Positions 18,227 through 26,695 of a DNA stretch of 41,885 bases are shown piece by piece. The notes beneath the pieces are model-generated. The model was not told the DNA's origin, did no database searches, and was given only the letters and a program-made list of their open reading frames with translations. How positions within the stretch are numbered: position 1 is the first letter of the stretch; each line of letters starts with the position of its first letter. The translations under genes and the position numbers were made by a program. Origin of the DNA: Atopobiaceae bacterium (lineage in GTDB: Bacteria; Actinomycetota; Coriobacteriia; Coriobacteriales; Atopobiaceae); NCBI GenBank assembly GCA_017513965.1, contig JAFWMI010000280.1, positions 1 through 41,885 of the forward strand, written 5' to 3'.

Positions 18227-18961
18227 ATGGCTGCAGACGAAAAGAGAATCCTACTTGTAGAGGACGAGAAGGCCATCCGTGATGCGGTGGCGGCTTATCT
18301 TGAGCGTGAGAACTATATTGTACGGGGAGTCGGTGACGGCCAAAGCGCTGTGGAAGAGTTCGAGAAGCACTCGTTTGACCTTGTGATTCTTGACCTCATG
18401 CTGCCAAAGCTTTCAGGTGAGCGCGTATGCCGCGCCATTCGCGAGACGTCGAACGTGCCCATCATCATGCTTACGGCCAAGGGCGAGGTAGAGGACCGCA
18501 TCATTGGTTTGGAGCTGGGTGCCGACGACTACCTCATTAAGCCGTTCTCACCGCGAGAGCTCGTTGCCCGCGTGCGCGCGCTTTTGCGTCGTGCGCATAC
18601 CGAGAGCGAGCCGCAGTTGGAGGTGCTTGACTTTGGCGACCTGGTCATCGACATCTCGGGCCATAAGGTAACCATCGCGGACAAGGAGATTGACCTCACC
18701 GCCTCTGAGTTTAAGCTGCTCACCACGCTTGCACGCTTCCCGGGCCGTGTATACACGCGCATGGAGCTGGTCGAGAAGGTGCTCGGCTACGACTTTGAGG
18801 GCTACGAGCGCACCATCGACTCGCATGTTAAGAACCTTCGCGCCAAGCTTGGCGACGATCCTCGTAATCCGCGTTGGCTCTATACCGTGCATGGCGTTGG
18901 CTATCGCTTCGAGGCGCCGGACAAGGGTGACAAGGGCAAGACTCGCGCCCGCGCCAAGTAG
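18227..18961 (+). CDS. OmpR/PhoB-family response regulator
   Basis: The 244-residue regulator has a receiver domain (residues 6-120) with acidic pair E12/D13, phosphoacceptor D56 in VILDLMLP, T83 and K105 (IKPF), all intact. The C-terminal winged helix (about 135-235) includes the ending RTIDSHVKNLRAKLGDDP and YTVHGVGYRFE typical of the OmpR/PhoB class. It should bind DNA as a phosphorylated dimer. The ATG follows GTGAGGAGA. The kinase gene starts nine bases after its stop, so they form a normal two-component operon. Target genes and signal are not evident; the adjacent Tat lipoprotein could be involved but this is inference. Confidence 0.95.
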   Translation: MAADEKRILLVEDEKAIRDAVAAYLERENYIVRGVGDGQSAVEEFEKHSFDLVILDLMLPKLSGERVCRAIRETSNVPIIMLTAKGEVEDRIIGLELGADDYLIKPFSPRELVARVRALLRRAHTESEPQLEVLDFGDLVIDISGHKVTIADKEIDLTASEFKLLTTLARFPGRVYTRMELVEKVLGYDFEGYERTIDSHVKNLRAKLGDDPRNPRWLYTVHGVGYRFEAPDKGDKGKTRARAK

Positions 18962-18970
18962 TAATCGTCC

Positions 18971-20476
18971 ATGCACGTGGGCCGAGACGCGCGCGAGGGG
19001 TCGACGGAGTCGAACGTCTCGTCATACAACACCATAAAGCGTCAACCGCGCAGTACGCTCAAGTACAGCACGCGTATGACGCTCTCGTTTGCCATGACCG
19101 CCGTTATGACAGCCGTCGTGCTTTCGGTGGTATTGGCCTTTGTGTGGGAGGGACAGTTCCAATCCTACACGCGCGCAAACATGCAACGCTTGGTACAGCA
19201 GACTGCGGACACGCTCTCCCAACAGTACGAGGAGACGTTTTCGTGGACCGATAACGCGCTGAGCTTCTTGGAATCCACCTCAGACTCCATGCCCGAGGTG
19301 GGAATGCGTTTGGTGGACGAGAACGGTGAGGCGCTTTACGACGATGCCTCGGGCGGCATTGTAACGCTCGAGCATGCCTCACGCACCAAACGACTCATTC
19401 CGCCGCTCGTTGAGAACTCCGTGGTTTCTGCCGAGATAATTGCCAACACCAAGCAGCATATGCACGTGGTGGTGGGCAAGCTCACGTTTTGGTCTGCAAG
19501 CTCGGATGCCTTGCTCACGCAAACGGACTCCACGTTTAGGACCAACTCGTATGCCGCAATCGTAACCGCGGCTTCCTTGGCCGTTGTATTTGCCTGCATT
19601 ATTGGCTACGTGGCCACTCGTGCCCTAACCATGCCCATCAAGCGCATTACCACCACGGCATCCCAAATACGCAATGGTGACCTCACGGCACGTACCGAGC
19701 TATCTGGCTCGGACGAGATCGGTCGGTTGGGCGAGACCTTTGACGACATGGCCACAACGCTCGAGCGCGACATCAAACTCGAGCATCGGCTTACCAGCGA
19801 TGTGGCACACGAGTTGCGCACGCCTCTCATGGCCATGCAGGCAACGGTGGAGGCCATGCAAGACGGCGTGATGCCGGCCGACCAGGACAACTTGGCGACG
19901 GTAGCCGTTGAGGTGCGTCGTCTCTCTCGCCTGGTCGACGCCATGCTGCGTCTGTCGCGTATGGAGAACGGGACCACGCCGCTGCGCATGGAAAAATGTG
20001 ACGTAGTGGCGCTTGCCAGCGATTTGGTGACTGTGCACGTGCAACTCTTCCAAGACAACGGCATTACGCTCTCGTTCGAGAACGAGACGGGCCATCAAAA
20101 GTTTATGGCCGAGCTCGATCCGGACCTCATTCGCGAGGCGATGGTCAACCTCATTAGCAATGCCTTGCGGTACACGCCAGACGGTGGAACCGTATGGGTT
20201 CGCGTGGGTCGTGACCGGCGCAACGTGCGACTCTCTGTTCAGGATACGGGCATGGGTATTGCCAAGGAAGACATTCCGCGCGTGTTTAGTCGGTTCTGGC
20301 GTTCCGATGCGAGCCGTGAGCGTGTGGCGGGTGGTCTTGGCGTGGGACTAGCCCTCACCAAGGAGATTGTCGATCGGCACAACGGAACGATTACCGTGGA
20401 CTCCGAGGAGGGTGTGGGCACCACGTTTACGCTCAAGCTGCCCATTACGCACCGCAAGAAGCAAAAGCAGTCATAG
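18971..20476 (+). CDS. Sensor histidine kinase (HAMP-HisKA-HATPase)
   Basis: The 501-residue kinase has a membrane helix at about 36-58, an extracellular sensor loop of roughly 130 residues, a second helix at about 193-217, HAMP (218-270), and HisKA with DVAHELRTPL (H280). An HATPase domain follows, with N-box MVNLISNALRYTP, DTGMGI and the G-rich GLGVGLAL lid. It phosphorylates the upstream regulator. The start ATG at 18971 has no clear ribosome site, and since the regulator ends nine bases upstream, coupling is likely; a later internal start cannot be excluded. The sensor loop has no recognised ligand-binding motif. A strong terminator follows. Confidence 0.93.
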   Translation: MHVGRDAREGSTESNVSSYNTIKRQPRSTLKYSTRMTLSFAMTAVMTAVVLSVVLAFVWEGQFQSYTRANMQRLVQQTADTLSQQYEETFSWTDNALSFLESTSDSMPEVGMRLVDENGEALYDDASGGIVTLEHASRTKRLIPPLVENSVVSAEIIANTKQHMHVVVGKLTFWSASSDALLTQTDSTFRTNSYAAIVTAASLAVVFACIIGYVATRALTMPIKRITTTASQIRNGDLTARTELSGSDEIGRLGETFDDMATTLERDIKLEHRLTSDVAHELRTPLMAMQATVEAMQDGVMPADQDNLATVAVEVRRLSRLVDAMLRLSRMENGTTPLRMEKCDVVALASDLVTVHVQLFQDNGITLSFENETGHQKFMAELDPDLIREAMVNLISNALRYTPDGGTVWVRVGRDRRNVRLSVQDTGMGIAKEDIPRVFSRFWRSDASRERVAGGLGVGLALTKEIVDRHNGTITVDSEEGVGTTFTLKLPITHRKKQKQS

Positions 20477-20481
20477 CATGG

Positions 20482-20534
20482 CGCTGGCCCCTGCATAGAC
20501 GAACGGATTGTCTATGCAGGGGCCAGCGTTTGTT
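20482..20534 (+). terminator. Terminator of the two-component operon
   Basis: A perfect 19-bp stem (20482-20500 with 20510-20528) with a 9-base loop is followed by TTTGTTC. It begins six bases after the kinase stop. Confidence 0.9.
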
Positions 20535-20625
20535 CATCCCTTGGGACAACATGCGTTTGTGCTCCTCAACGCGGTGTTAGTAGTCTACAATACATAACGC
20601 ATGTTTACGGAAGGGAGAGACCCCT

Positions 20626-21510
20626 ATGTCAGCCATCGCCAAACGACCCGATAGCCGTGGCAAGGTTCGCGACATATACGACTGCGGTGACAGCCTCCTC
20701 ATGGTGGCAAGCGACCGCGTGAGCGCCTATGACTTCGTGCTTCCAGATGAGATTCCCTACAAGGGCGAGATTCTTACGCGTATTTCGGCCTTTTGGTTTG
20801 AACGCTTTGCCAATTTGTTGCCCAACCACATGATTACCATGGATCCCTCCGAATATCCGGAGGAGTATCGCCAGTATGCGGACTACCTGAACGGGCGTTC
20901 CATGCTCGTACGCAAGGCGCAGACGGTGCCCATTGAGGCTATCGTGCGTGGCTACCTTACGGGTTCGGGCAAGAAGACGTATGACGTGGACGGCACCGTC
21001 TGCGGCATAAAGCTGCCGGACGGGCTCGTTGAGGCCAGCCGCATACCCCAGGCCATTTTTACGCCGTCTACCAAGGCGGAATTGGGAGAGCACGACGAGA
21101 ACATCTCGTTCGAGCGCTGCGTGGAGATTGTGGGCGCTGAGGTTGCAGGGCAACTACGCGATGCGTCGCTCAAGATCTACAACGCCGCGGCTGAGTATGC
21201 GGCGACGCGCGGCATCATTATTGCGGACACCAAGTTCGAGTTTGGCTACATTGACGACCAGCTCACGCTCATTGATGAATGCCTTACGCCGGACTCGAGT
21301 CGATTCTGGCCTGCGGATGGCTATGAGCCTGGCGTGGTGCAACCGAGCTACGACAAACAGTTCGTGCGTGATTGGCTGCGTGCGAACTGGGACATGACGG
21401 GTGAACCGCCGCATCTTCCCGCAGAGGTAATAGAGGGCACATCCAAGCGCTACCAAGAGGCCTATCAGATAATCACGTGCGAACAGTTCGTGCCGGCAAA
21501 GGAGCAGTAA
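20626..21510 (+). CDS. purC: Phosphoribosylaminoimidazole-succinocarboxamide synthase (SAICAR synthase)
   Basis: PurC joins CAIR and aspartate using ATP in purine synthesis; PurB, encoded 5 kb upstream, uses the product. The 294-residue protein shows GKVRDIYD, the SDRVSAYDF signature, LTRISAFWF, the YLTGSG block and IADTKFEFG, all typical of SAICAR synthases of the yeast/actinobacterial length class. The ATG follows GGAAGGGAGAG. A TACAAT -10 candidate lies at 20586-20591, but no matching -35 box is obvious. The next gene begins two bases after the stop, and its ribosome site lies within the end of purC. Confidence 0.97.
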   Translation: MSAIAKRPDSRGKVRDIYDCGDSLLMVASDRVSAYDFVLPDEIPYKGEILTRISAFWFERFANLLPNHMITMDPSEYPEEYRQYADYLNGRSMLVRKAQTVPIEAIVRGYLTGSGKKTYDVDGTVCGIKLPDGLVEASRIPQAIFTPSTKAELGEHDENISFERCVEIVGAEVAGQLRDASLKIYNAAAEYAATRGIIIADTKFEFGYIDDQLTLIDECLTPDSSRFWPADGYEPGVVQPSYDKQFVRDWLRANWDMTGEPPHLPAEVIEGTSKRYQEAYQIITCEQFVPAKEQ

Positions 21511-21512
21511 GC

Positions 21513-22154
21513 ATGTCGTTAAAAGACACCATTAGGGGAGCACGCGAGGAGGCTGCTGCTAGCGGCAATCCGTTCGATCGCGGTACGGGAAGCAAAGACT
21601 CCAATAAATCTGGATCTGGCTCATCCTCCAGCGGCCAGTCGTCTGCGCAAGGGTTTGAGCGTCGCTCTGCGGCACGGAGCAAGCCATCGCGTGAGGCCGC
21701 TGCGGGTGTACGTGTGGTTTCGAGCAACGGCAAGTCAAAGAGCAAGTCTACGAGCAACATGACCAAAGCCGAGCGCAAGGAAGAGCGCAAGCGCGAGCGT
21801 GCGATTGAGGACCGTCGCTATAACGTAACGCAGATGTACCTTGAGCAGGACCCCGCATACCAAAAGGCGCGTAAGGTGTGGTGGGGCTTCCTCATTGGAG
21901 GCATCGTGTTCATGGTGCTTGCGATGGTTCTGTATTGGGTAATCAGCGGACAAGGCCAGGGAGCAAACGCGAACATGGCGATCGTATCCATGGTGAGCAT
22001 GGCACTTGCCTACGGCGTGGTTATCGCTGGTCTCATCTATGACTGGGTAAAGATTCGGCCCATGCGCAAAGAGGTTGAGAAGCGCACCCAGTCCATGTCG
22101 GACAAGCGCTTGCAAACTGTGCTAAAGCGCAAAGCTGCAGAGTCTTCCAAGTAG
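21513..22154 (+). CDS. Two-span membrane protein of unknown function
   Basis: The 213-residue protein begins with about 80 residues of low-complexity Ser/Gly/Lys/Arg sequence (GSKDSNKSGSGSSSSGQ, then a basic KAERKEERKRERAIE). Two membrane helices follow (about 122-144 and 153-173) and a basic tail ends the protein. Topology is probably with both ends in the cytoplasm. I do not recognise a functional family. The start at 21513 uses AAAGGAG located in the end of purC, so the two genes are co-transcribed. The pairing with purC is positional only and does not imply a role in purine synthesis. Confidence 0.75.
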   Translation: MSLKDTIRGAREEAAASGNPFDRGTGSKDSNKSGSGSSSSGQSSAQGFERRSAARSKPSREAAAGVRVVSSNGKSKSKSTSNMTKAERKEERKRERAIEDRRYNVTQMYLEQDPAYQKARKVWWGFLIGGIVFMVLAMVLYWVISGQGQGANANMAIVSMVSMALAYGVVIAGLIYDWVKIRPMRKEVEKRTQSMSDKRLQTVLKRKAAESSK

Positions 22155-22227
22155 CACGGGCATTCAGCCAAAAGCAACAAACAAAGCAGACGCTCGTCTC
22201 TAGCGCGCCTCCTCGTTGAGGTTTGCG

Positions 22228-23499
22228 CTAAGGTATGGTGATGGTCACGACCGTGCCGCTATTTTGACGCGATACAATGTCTAGTCTCCCGTTGCACATC
22301 ATCTCCAGACGTTGGCGAATGTTCGCTAGCGTCGTGTGTGGGTCGTCGGTTATGGCGGGATCGAAGCCGGGGCCATTATCTTCTACCTCGATTACACTGC
22401 CGCCATTGGATGTTCGAGTCCGAATCGTAATACGCAAAGGGTCGGAGTCCGGATTCAAACCGTGCTTGATGGCGTTTTCCACGATGGGCTGCAAGGTGAG
22501 TGGTGGCACGCGGAAATGAGCGTGCGGTATGTCGTAGTCGACGAAGAGCATTTCCTCAAGCTGCGCCTGCTCTACGGCAAGGTATGCGCGCGTGTGCTCA
22601 AGCTCCTCCGAGAAGGGGATGGTGCCGTCGCTTGCAATGGCAGAAAAGTTCTTACGCAGGTAGGTGGTAAAGTCCATCGTAACCTGCTGTGCCCTCTTGG
22701 GATCCTGGTCACAGAGGTAGTAGATGCTCGTCATGGTGTTATAGATAAAATGCGGGCGCATCTTAAGCACCGTGATGCTTGCACGCTGGTGGGCGATTTC
22801 TTGCTGTTGGAGTTGGTACTGTTCGATTTGGTCCGTAAGGATGATGACATACATCGAGTACGCAGAAATGGCGAAGCCGATGTCAATGAACAGGAAGGCG
22901 GAAGAGAGCATGTGGGCGAGCATGGCAGTCGTTAAGGGGACTAGGTAGACGAGGAATGCGAAAAAGTACTTCTTCGAAAGCTTTTTACGCATGCGGATTA
23001 CGCTCACAAGGTTAAGAACCATGATGGCGGCTAAGGGAGCTATCAGCAGCGGATACCACTGCTCGCGGACAAAGGTGTTTTGTGGCGTTATCGTATAAAA
23101 GAAGTTGCTGAACGGGGAGACCAACTCCAAAACGAGATAGGCAATCAGGAGGAGGCATACGGCACGCAAGTAGGTACTGCCGTGCATGTCTTCGTGGCAG
23201 CTATGCAGGAGGTATATCGCAAACATGGGCATGGGGAGCGCGATGATTACCGACTCTATGATGTAGACGATTGCTTCCACGAGTATCAGTTCGGGACGCG
23301 CGTAAACCGTATACTCGATAAAATAGACAACTATGAGCAGCAATAGATCAGAAAAGAGAACAATAAAGAAGCGTTTTGACCATCGATCCATACCAGGAAT
23401 AATGATGGCAGACCCAAGTCCCAAAGCCATCAGCGACAGCATGGCACCGGCAATAAGGCTGATGAGTGAGCTGGAGAGCGTAATCCCCCACTCGCTCAT
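22228..23499 (-). CDS. LytS/YehU-type sensor histidine kinase
   Basis: The 423-residue kinase has about six to seven membrane helices in residues 8-225, a short coiled segment rich in Gln (QIEQYQLQQQEIA), then the His_kinase domain (PF06580) with MRPHFIYNT (H250). A HATPase domain follows with PIVENAIKHGL (N342) and DNGPGFD. Kinases of this type usually sense cell-envelope or small-molecule signals and pair with LytTR regulators; here the partner is an Xre-receiver protein. The start at 23499 follows GGAGAGGAG and overlaps the regulator's stop by four bases (23496-23499), so the two are translationally coupled. An open frame further upstream lies inside the regulator gene and is not used. Confidence 0.9.
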   Translation of the reverse strand: MSEWGITLSSSLISLIAGAMLSLMALGLGSAIIIPGMDRWSKRFFIVLFSDLLLLIVVYFIEYTVYARPELILVEAIVYIIESVIIALPMPMFAIYLLHSCHEDMHGSTYLRAVCLLLIAYLVLELVSPFSNFFYTITPQNTFVREQWYPLLIAPLAAIMVLNLVSVIRMRKKLSKKYFFAFLVYLVPLTTAMLAHMLSSAFLFIDIGFAISAYSMYVIILTDQIEQYQLQQQEIAHQRASITVLKMRPHFIYNTMTSIYYLCDQDPKRAQQVTMDFTTYLRKNFSAIASDGTIPFSEELEHTRAYLAVEQAQLEEMLFVDYDIPHAHFRVPPLTLQPIVENAIKHGLNPDSDPLRITIRTRTSNGGSVIEVEDNGPGFDPAITDDPHTTLANIRQRLEMMCNGRLDIVSRQNSGTVVTITIP

Positions 23500-24095
23500 G
23501 CGTTGGCTCCTCTCCACATGATTGGATAGCGTAGATTCTTGAGTTGAGCACGGACGTTCTCCGACGTCATGGGCTTGAGCATAAAGCCGCTGGCTCCAGT
23601 ATCCCAAGCATCGAGGGAATACTCGGCATATGCGGTGAGGAACACCACGTTCGTGTGAGGATTGATTGCTTGTAGCGTGTGGCACAGTTCAAGACCGCTC
23701 ATATTGCCCAACTCGATGTCCAAAAAAGCCAGGGCAACTCGATTTAACCTTGCGTACTCGATGGCCTCGGATGGCCGCGTAAACCCCACAACCGTGGCAC
23801 TGGGCATAACCTCCTCCAGTACGGTCAGGCTTCCGCTGAGGATTACCTTCCTGTCTTCCACCATAATGACGTTGGGTGACTCGTCGCTCTCCACCACGGC
23901 GCTCAGGAGCATATTGACGTCCACACCTAGGCATTGGGCGAGTCGAGAGATCATTGCAACGTCCGGCAGACGGCTGCCGCTCTCCCATCGAGCGACGGTT
24001 GAACGGGTGACGAATACCTTATCTGCAAGCTGTGCTTGCGAGAGCTTCCCTTCGATTCTCAGCCTTCTTAGGGTCTCTGCGAAACGAGTGCCCAT
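23496..24095 (-). CDS. Response regulator with N-terminal Xre helix-turn-helix
   Basis: The 199-residue regulator has an Xre-type helix-turn-helix at residues 6-62 (LSQAQLADKVFVTRSTVARWESG) followed by a CheY-like receiver at about 74-190. All receiver residues are present: E80/D81, phosphoacceptor D126 (FLDIELG), T154 (FLTAYAE) and K174 (LKPM). The order DNA-binding domain then receiver is the reverse of ordinary response regulators. It precedes and overlaps the LytS-type kinase by four bases, so the kinase is its probable phosphodonor. The ATG follows GGAGG at eight bases. Phosphorylation probably changes dimerisation of the Xre domain (inference). Confidence 0.9.
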   Translation of the reverse strand: MGTRFAETLRRLRIEGKLSQAQLADKVFVTRSTVARWESGSRLPDVAMISRLAQCLGVDVNMLLSAVVESDESPNVIMVEDRKVILSGSLTVLEEVMPSATVVGFTRPSEAIEYARLNRVALAFLDIELGNMSGLELCHTLQAINPHTNVVFLTAYAEYSLDAWDTGASGFMLKPMTSENVRAQLKNLRYPIMWRGANA

Positions 24096-24203
24096 ACCGT
24101 GTGCCTCCTATCCTTCGACTCTCTTTTTTAACCTAGTACGGCGACTAAGGCAAGGAGGGCATCGTGTTGGGGAGTGACAATCTGGAACCTAAGGCATTGG
24201 GCG

Positions 24204-24216
24204 AGGGACTGTCCCT
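24204..24216. repeat. Single core copy of the GGGACTGTCCC repeat
   Basis: AGGGACTGTCCCT lies in the intergenic space between the Xre-receiver regulator and tRNA-Arg. It is a minimal copy of the dispersed palindrome seen at 11174 and elsewhere. Confidence 0.7.
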
Positions 24217-24259
24217 CCGTGGTTGCTATCCCGTCTGCGTGTGGAAAAGAAGATTCATA

Positions 24260-24288
24260 TCGACTGCATTGCCGTTTGGTCCTATACT
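24260..24288 (+). promoter_or_regulatory. Probable promoter of tRNA-Arg
   Basis: TCGACT (24260-24265), a 17-base spacer and TATACT (24283-24288) precede the tRNA by ten bases. The -35 box matches at four of six positions and the -10 box at five of six. Confidence 0.5.
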
Positions 24289-24298
24289 ATACGTCTAC

Positions 24299-24374
24299 GC
24301 CTCCGTAGCTCAGGGGATAGAGCACCGCTCTCCTAAAGCGGGTGTCGGCCGTTCGAATCGGCCCGGGGGCACCA
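24299..24374 (+). tRNA. tRNA-Arg (anticodon CCT)
   Basis: The 76-base cloverleaf has acceptor stem GCCTCCG pairing with CGGGGGC (one G-U), a D arm with the TAGCTCAGGGGAT consensus, and anticodon stem CCGCT/AGCGG around the loop CTCCTAA (anticodon CCT, reading AGG). The T loop is TTCGAAT, the discriminator is A and CCA is encoded. A terminator follows. Isolated between protein genes, it is also a possible integration site, but no integrase is near. Confidence 0.95.
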
Positions 24375-24382
24375 GAATTCCT

Positions 24383-24418
24383 AGCAGGTGGACGGCGTAG
24401 GCTGTCTACCTGCTTTTC
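24383..24418 (+). terminator. Terminator of tRNA-Arg
   Basis: The 11-bp stem AGCAGGTGGAC / GTCTACCTGCT (one G-T pair) with a 10-base loop is followed directly by TTT. Confidence 0.82.
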
Positions 24419-24421
24419 TTT

Positions 24422-24456
24422 GCCAGCCATTGGGGGACTGTCCCCCAATGGCTGGC
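24422..24456. repeat. Long palindrome around the GGGACTGTCCC core
   Basis: The 35-base palindrome has arms GCCAGCCATTGGGGGA and TCCCCCAATGGCTGGC with centre CTG. It is an extended copy of the dispersed repeat, located after the tRNA terminator and before the membrane protein gene at 24571. Confidence 0.85.
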
Positions 24457-24570
24457 GGTCGATTCTCGAATTCATGCTTTGCATACTATTGCTAGGTGGA
24501 GTATCCTATACGTGCATTCACTCCTTAATGGTGAATGCGCTTTTGTTCTGAGAGTAGAAAGGCAGAAGAA

Positions 24571-25026
24571 ATGGATCGTTCTGGTTCTCAAAAGGCATTG
24601 CGGGTTATCTCCATCATCAACATCGTGTTTGGCGCGCTCGCGTTTCTCGCAGGCATTATGGCAGTAATGGGCACCGGTTTTATGGGTGCTGCCGCATCTG
24701 GCGCCATGGGTGAAACTGGCCTGACGGCAGAGGAAGCCGGAAGCGTGGGAGTTGCCTCCGCAGCACTTGGCGTGGCTTCCGCCCTTATCATCATTGGCGC
24801 AATCGTGAGCATCATCGAGGGCGTTCTTGGCCTTCGTGCTGCCAAGGACAATCAAAAGATCATGCCCGTGTGGGTCCTTGCCATCATTGGCCTTGTGGGA
24901 GCGGTAATCAGCCTCATCATGTCCATCGCTCAGGGCGCCTTTAACGCAAGCAGCATTCTTTCGCTGGCGCTCAGTGGCCTCATGTTCTGGATTGCAAACA
25001 ACATCAAGACTGAGGCTGGCAAGTAA
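24571..25026 (+). CDS. Small four-span membrane protein of unknown function
   Basis: The 151-residue protein has four predicted membrane helices (about 13-35, 60-85, 95-115 and 120-145), with the sequence dominated by Ala, Gly, Ile and Leu. The N terminus MDRSGSQKALRV and tail NNIKTEAGK suggest both ends are cytoplasmic. It resembles small uncharacterised actinobacterial membrane proteins without a known role. The start at 24571 is preceded by AGTAGAAAGG; the ATG at 24535 lacks a ribosome site. TTGCAT at 24478 with TATCCT 17 bases later is a weak promoter candidate. A strong terminator follows, so it is monocistronic. Confidence 0.75.
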   Translation: MDRSGSQKALRVISIINIVFGALAFLAGIMAVMGTGFMGAAASGAMGETGLTAEEAGSVGVASAALGVASALIIIGAIVSIIEGVLGLRAAKDNQKIMPVWVLAIIGLVGAVISLIMSIAQGAFNASSILSLALSGLMFWIANNIKTEAGK

Positions 25027-25054
25027 GGCAGTGTACTAACGGTACAAGCAAAGT

Positions 25055-25107
25055 GGGACGGTCCCTGAACGCAATCCATTTGCGGCTTGAGGACCGTCCC
25101 GTTTTAT
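25055..25107 (+). terminator. Terminator built from a GGGACGGTCC repeat arm
   Basis: Arms GGGACGGTCC (25055-25064) and GGACCGTCCC (25091-25100) pair perfectly and are followed by GTTTTATT. The loop of 26 bases can itself form a small GCAA/TTGC hairpin. The arms are one base away from the dispersed GGGACWGTCCC repeat, suggesting that the terminator derives from it. Confidence 0.8.
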
Positions 25108-25146
25108 TGAGCGAAACGTTGCCATGGCATAAGGAGGGGCAATCAG

Positions 25147-25773
25147 ATGCTTAGCATGATGATCAACGGCGCCGTTGCCGCTCTTTCGGTCGTTGCTTGG
25201 CTCATGCTTGTTTTGGGAGCGGGAGACCCCGACCATCTGGCAGCGCGAGGTATGGAGAGCCTTAAGTACTTCACCGTGCTCTCAAACCTCTTCTCGGGCG
25301 TCATTTCCTTCGTATATCTGGTATGCCACCTCATGGCGTCCGTTGAGGCATCCGATTTGATTCTGGCCCTCAAGCTCATGGCGGCTTCAGCCGTGTTGCT
25401 AACATTCTTTACGGTCATCCTGCTGCTTGGACCCAAGTTTGGCTGGGGTCAAATGTACAAGGGTGGCAACCTGTGGATGCATCTTGTGCTGCCATTGCTC
25501 GCGGCTATCGATTGCATGCTGTTTGTGCCAGTCGGCTCGCTTCCGTTTGTGGCAACCTTCGTTGCTTTGGCGCCATGCTTCGTTTATGGCGCTTGGTACC
25601 TCTGGATGGTCGTGCGTCATGGTGCCGAGCAAAACGGCAAGGTGTACGACTTCTACGGGTTCTTGCGGTGGGGCAAAGAGAAGACTCCGGTGGTGGCAGT
25701 TGCCATGCTCACACAGTCTTGGGTGCTAGGACTCATGGTGTGGCTGGGGAGCAGGGCGTTCTGCCATATGTAA
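25147..25773 (+). CDS. Pr6Pr-type integral membrane protein
   Basis: The 208-residue protein has six predicted membrane helices. The blocks LKYFTVLSNLFSG and GPKFGWGQMYKGGNLWMHLVLPLLA match the Pr6Pr/FAR-17a-like family of six-helix membrane proteins, whose conserved Thr, Asn and His residues have been linked to a hydrolase fold in eukaryotic relatives. Activity in bacteria is unknown. The ATG follows GGAGGGG. It lies alone between a terminator and the convergent lipoprotein gene at 25791, with only 17 bases between stops. Family assignment is moderate. Confidence 0.72.
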   Translation: MLSMMINGAVAALSVVAWLMLVLGAGDPDHLAARGMESLKYFTVLSNLFSGVISFVYLVCHLMASVEASDLILALKLMAASAVLLTFFTVILLLGPKFGWGQMYKGGNLWMHLVLPLLAAIDCMLFVPVGSLPFVATFVALAPCFVYGAWYLWMVVRHGAEQNGKVYDFYGFLRWGKEKTPVVAVAMLTQSWVLGLMVWLGSRAFCHM

Positions 25774-25790
25774 TGCTTGGCGTTTAGGCC

Positions 25791-26615
25791 TTAGTGAATG
25801 GTGATGCTCGTAACGTGCGGATTAACGCCCTCGTACCAGTACAGGAAGCCCTCCATGCTTATGGTGTCGCCAACTTTGAGCTTGGTGACGCCTTGGTAGA
25901 CATCGCTCGACTTGTCGCATAAGTCGGATTCCACGGTAAAGGTGTATGCGTCCTTGCCATCCGAAGCCTTGAAATACAAGTCATCGCCTTCGGTTCCAGA
26001 GCCGTCGTACTTGTAGACGAACGGAGCATCCTTGCCGTCGGCATCCTTTGACGCAACGACGGTCATGTTGGCGAACGATACCCTCTGGTTTTGATGGCTT
26101 ACAAGCTCGTCTGTGCCCAACAGGGGCGTGGCGTCAATGGGAGCGGCGACAAAGGTGCCATCCTCAATCTCGATCGTGGCGTCCTCGCCAATCTCGTTTT
26201 CGCCAGACCACTCAGACTTATAACCGGAAACCTTGACCTTTTGCCCCACGTCAAGCTTCTTGTAGTCATTCTTGGAGCACGAGGCGCTGTATACGAAGTA
26301 GCCGCCGTCATTGTCCTGCAAATACAGCGAGGCCTTGTCTTCATACCATGCCTGCTTGGCTTGCACATAGGCTTCGATGGTAACCGCATCATCAACCTTG
26401 GCGGCATCGTACTCGGCGTAGCTCATAACACCTTCGCTCTTCTTGGCATCGGCCTTGCCAGAAGGGGAGGCAACTGCGCCATACGTCTGCTCGGCCGTCG
26501 TCGCATTTGCCTCGACAGCGCTGGTATTGCCGTTGCTGCCGCAGGCAAACAAGGACGCAGACATGGCGACGGCGCAAACCGTAGCAAAGAATGGTTTTGT
26601 GGAGGTGCTTCTCAT
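25791..26615 (-). CDS. Lipoprotein with OB-fold-like repeats
   Basis: The 274-residue protein has a lipoprotein signal: a basic N terminus, hydrophobic core and lipobox SLFACGS (Cys near residue 21). After an Ala/Thr-rich linker come two similar segments, VTIEAYVQAKQ...VGQKVKVSGYKSEW and VSFANMTVVASK...VGDTISMEGFLYWY, each with the strand pattern of OB-fold-type extracellular domains. Function is unknown; the family resembles nucleic-acid-binding or cell-surface OB proteins. The start at 26615 was chosen because AAGGAT lies at a proper distance; upstream ATGs at 26621 and 26645 are less likely. A copy of the dispersed repeat sits just upstream at 26648. Confidence 0.78.
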   Translation of the reverse strand: MRSTSTKPFFATVCAVAMSASLFACGSNGNTSAVEANATTAEQTYGAVASPSGKADAKKSEGVMSYAEYDAAKVDDAVTIEAYVQAKQAWYEDKASLYLQDNDGGYFVYSASCSKNDYKKLDVGQKVKVSGYKSEWSGENEIGEDATIEIEDGTFVAAPIDATPLLGTDELVSHQNQRVSFANMTVVASKDADGKDAPFVYKYDGSGTEGDDLYFKASDGKDAYTFTVESDLCDKSSDVYQGVTKLKVGDTISMEGFLYWYEGVNPHVTSITIH

Positions 26616-26647
26616 ATTCATATCCTTCCGTGCCTTATACAGCAAAA

Positions 26648-26684
26648 AAGGGACAGTCCCTTGTAGTCAAAGGGACTGTCCCCT
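26648..26684. repeat. GGGACAGTCCC repeat pair, hairpin
   Basis: AAGGGACAGTCCCTT (26648-26662) and AAAGGGACTGTCCCC (26669-26683) are inverted copies of one another around TGTAGTC-like spacing, each being a palindrome itself. It lies between the lipoprotein start and the PASTA kinase stop. On the minus strand it is followed by CTTTTTTGC, so it may serve as the terminator of the cell-wall operon. Confidence 0.8.
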
Positions 26685-26695
26685 CTCTGCTTGTG

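Noticed and set aside
24299..24374. Integration site with a neighbouring mobile element at tRNA-Arg
   Set aside because: No integrase, excisionase or duplicated tRNA 3' end is present nearby in the window.
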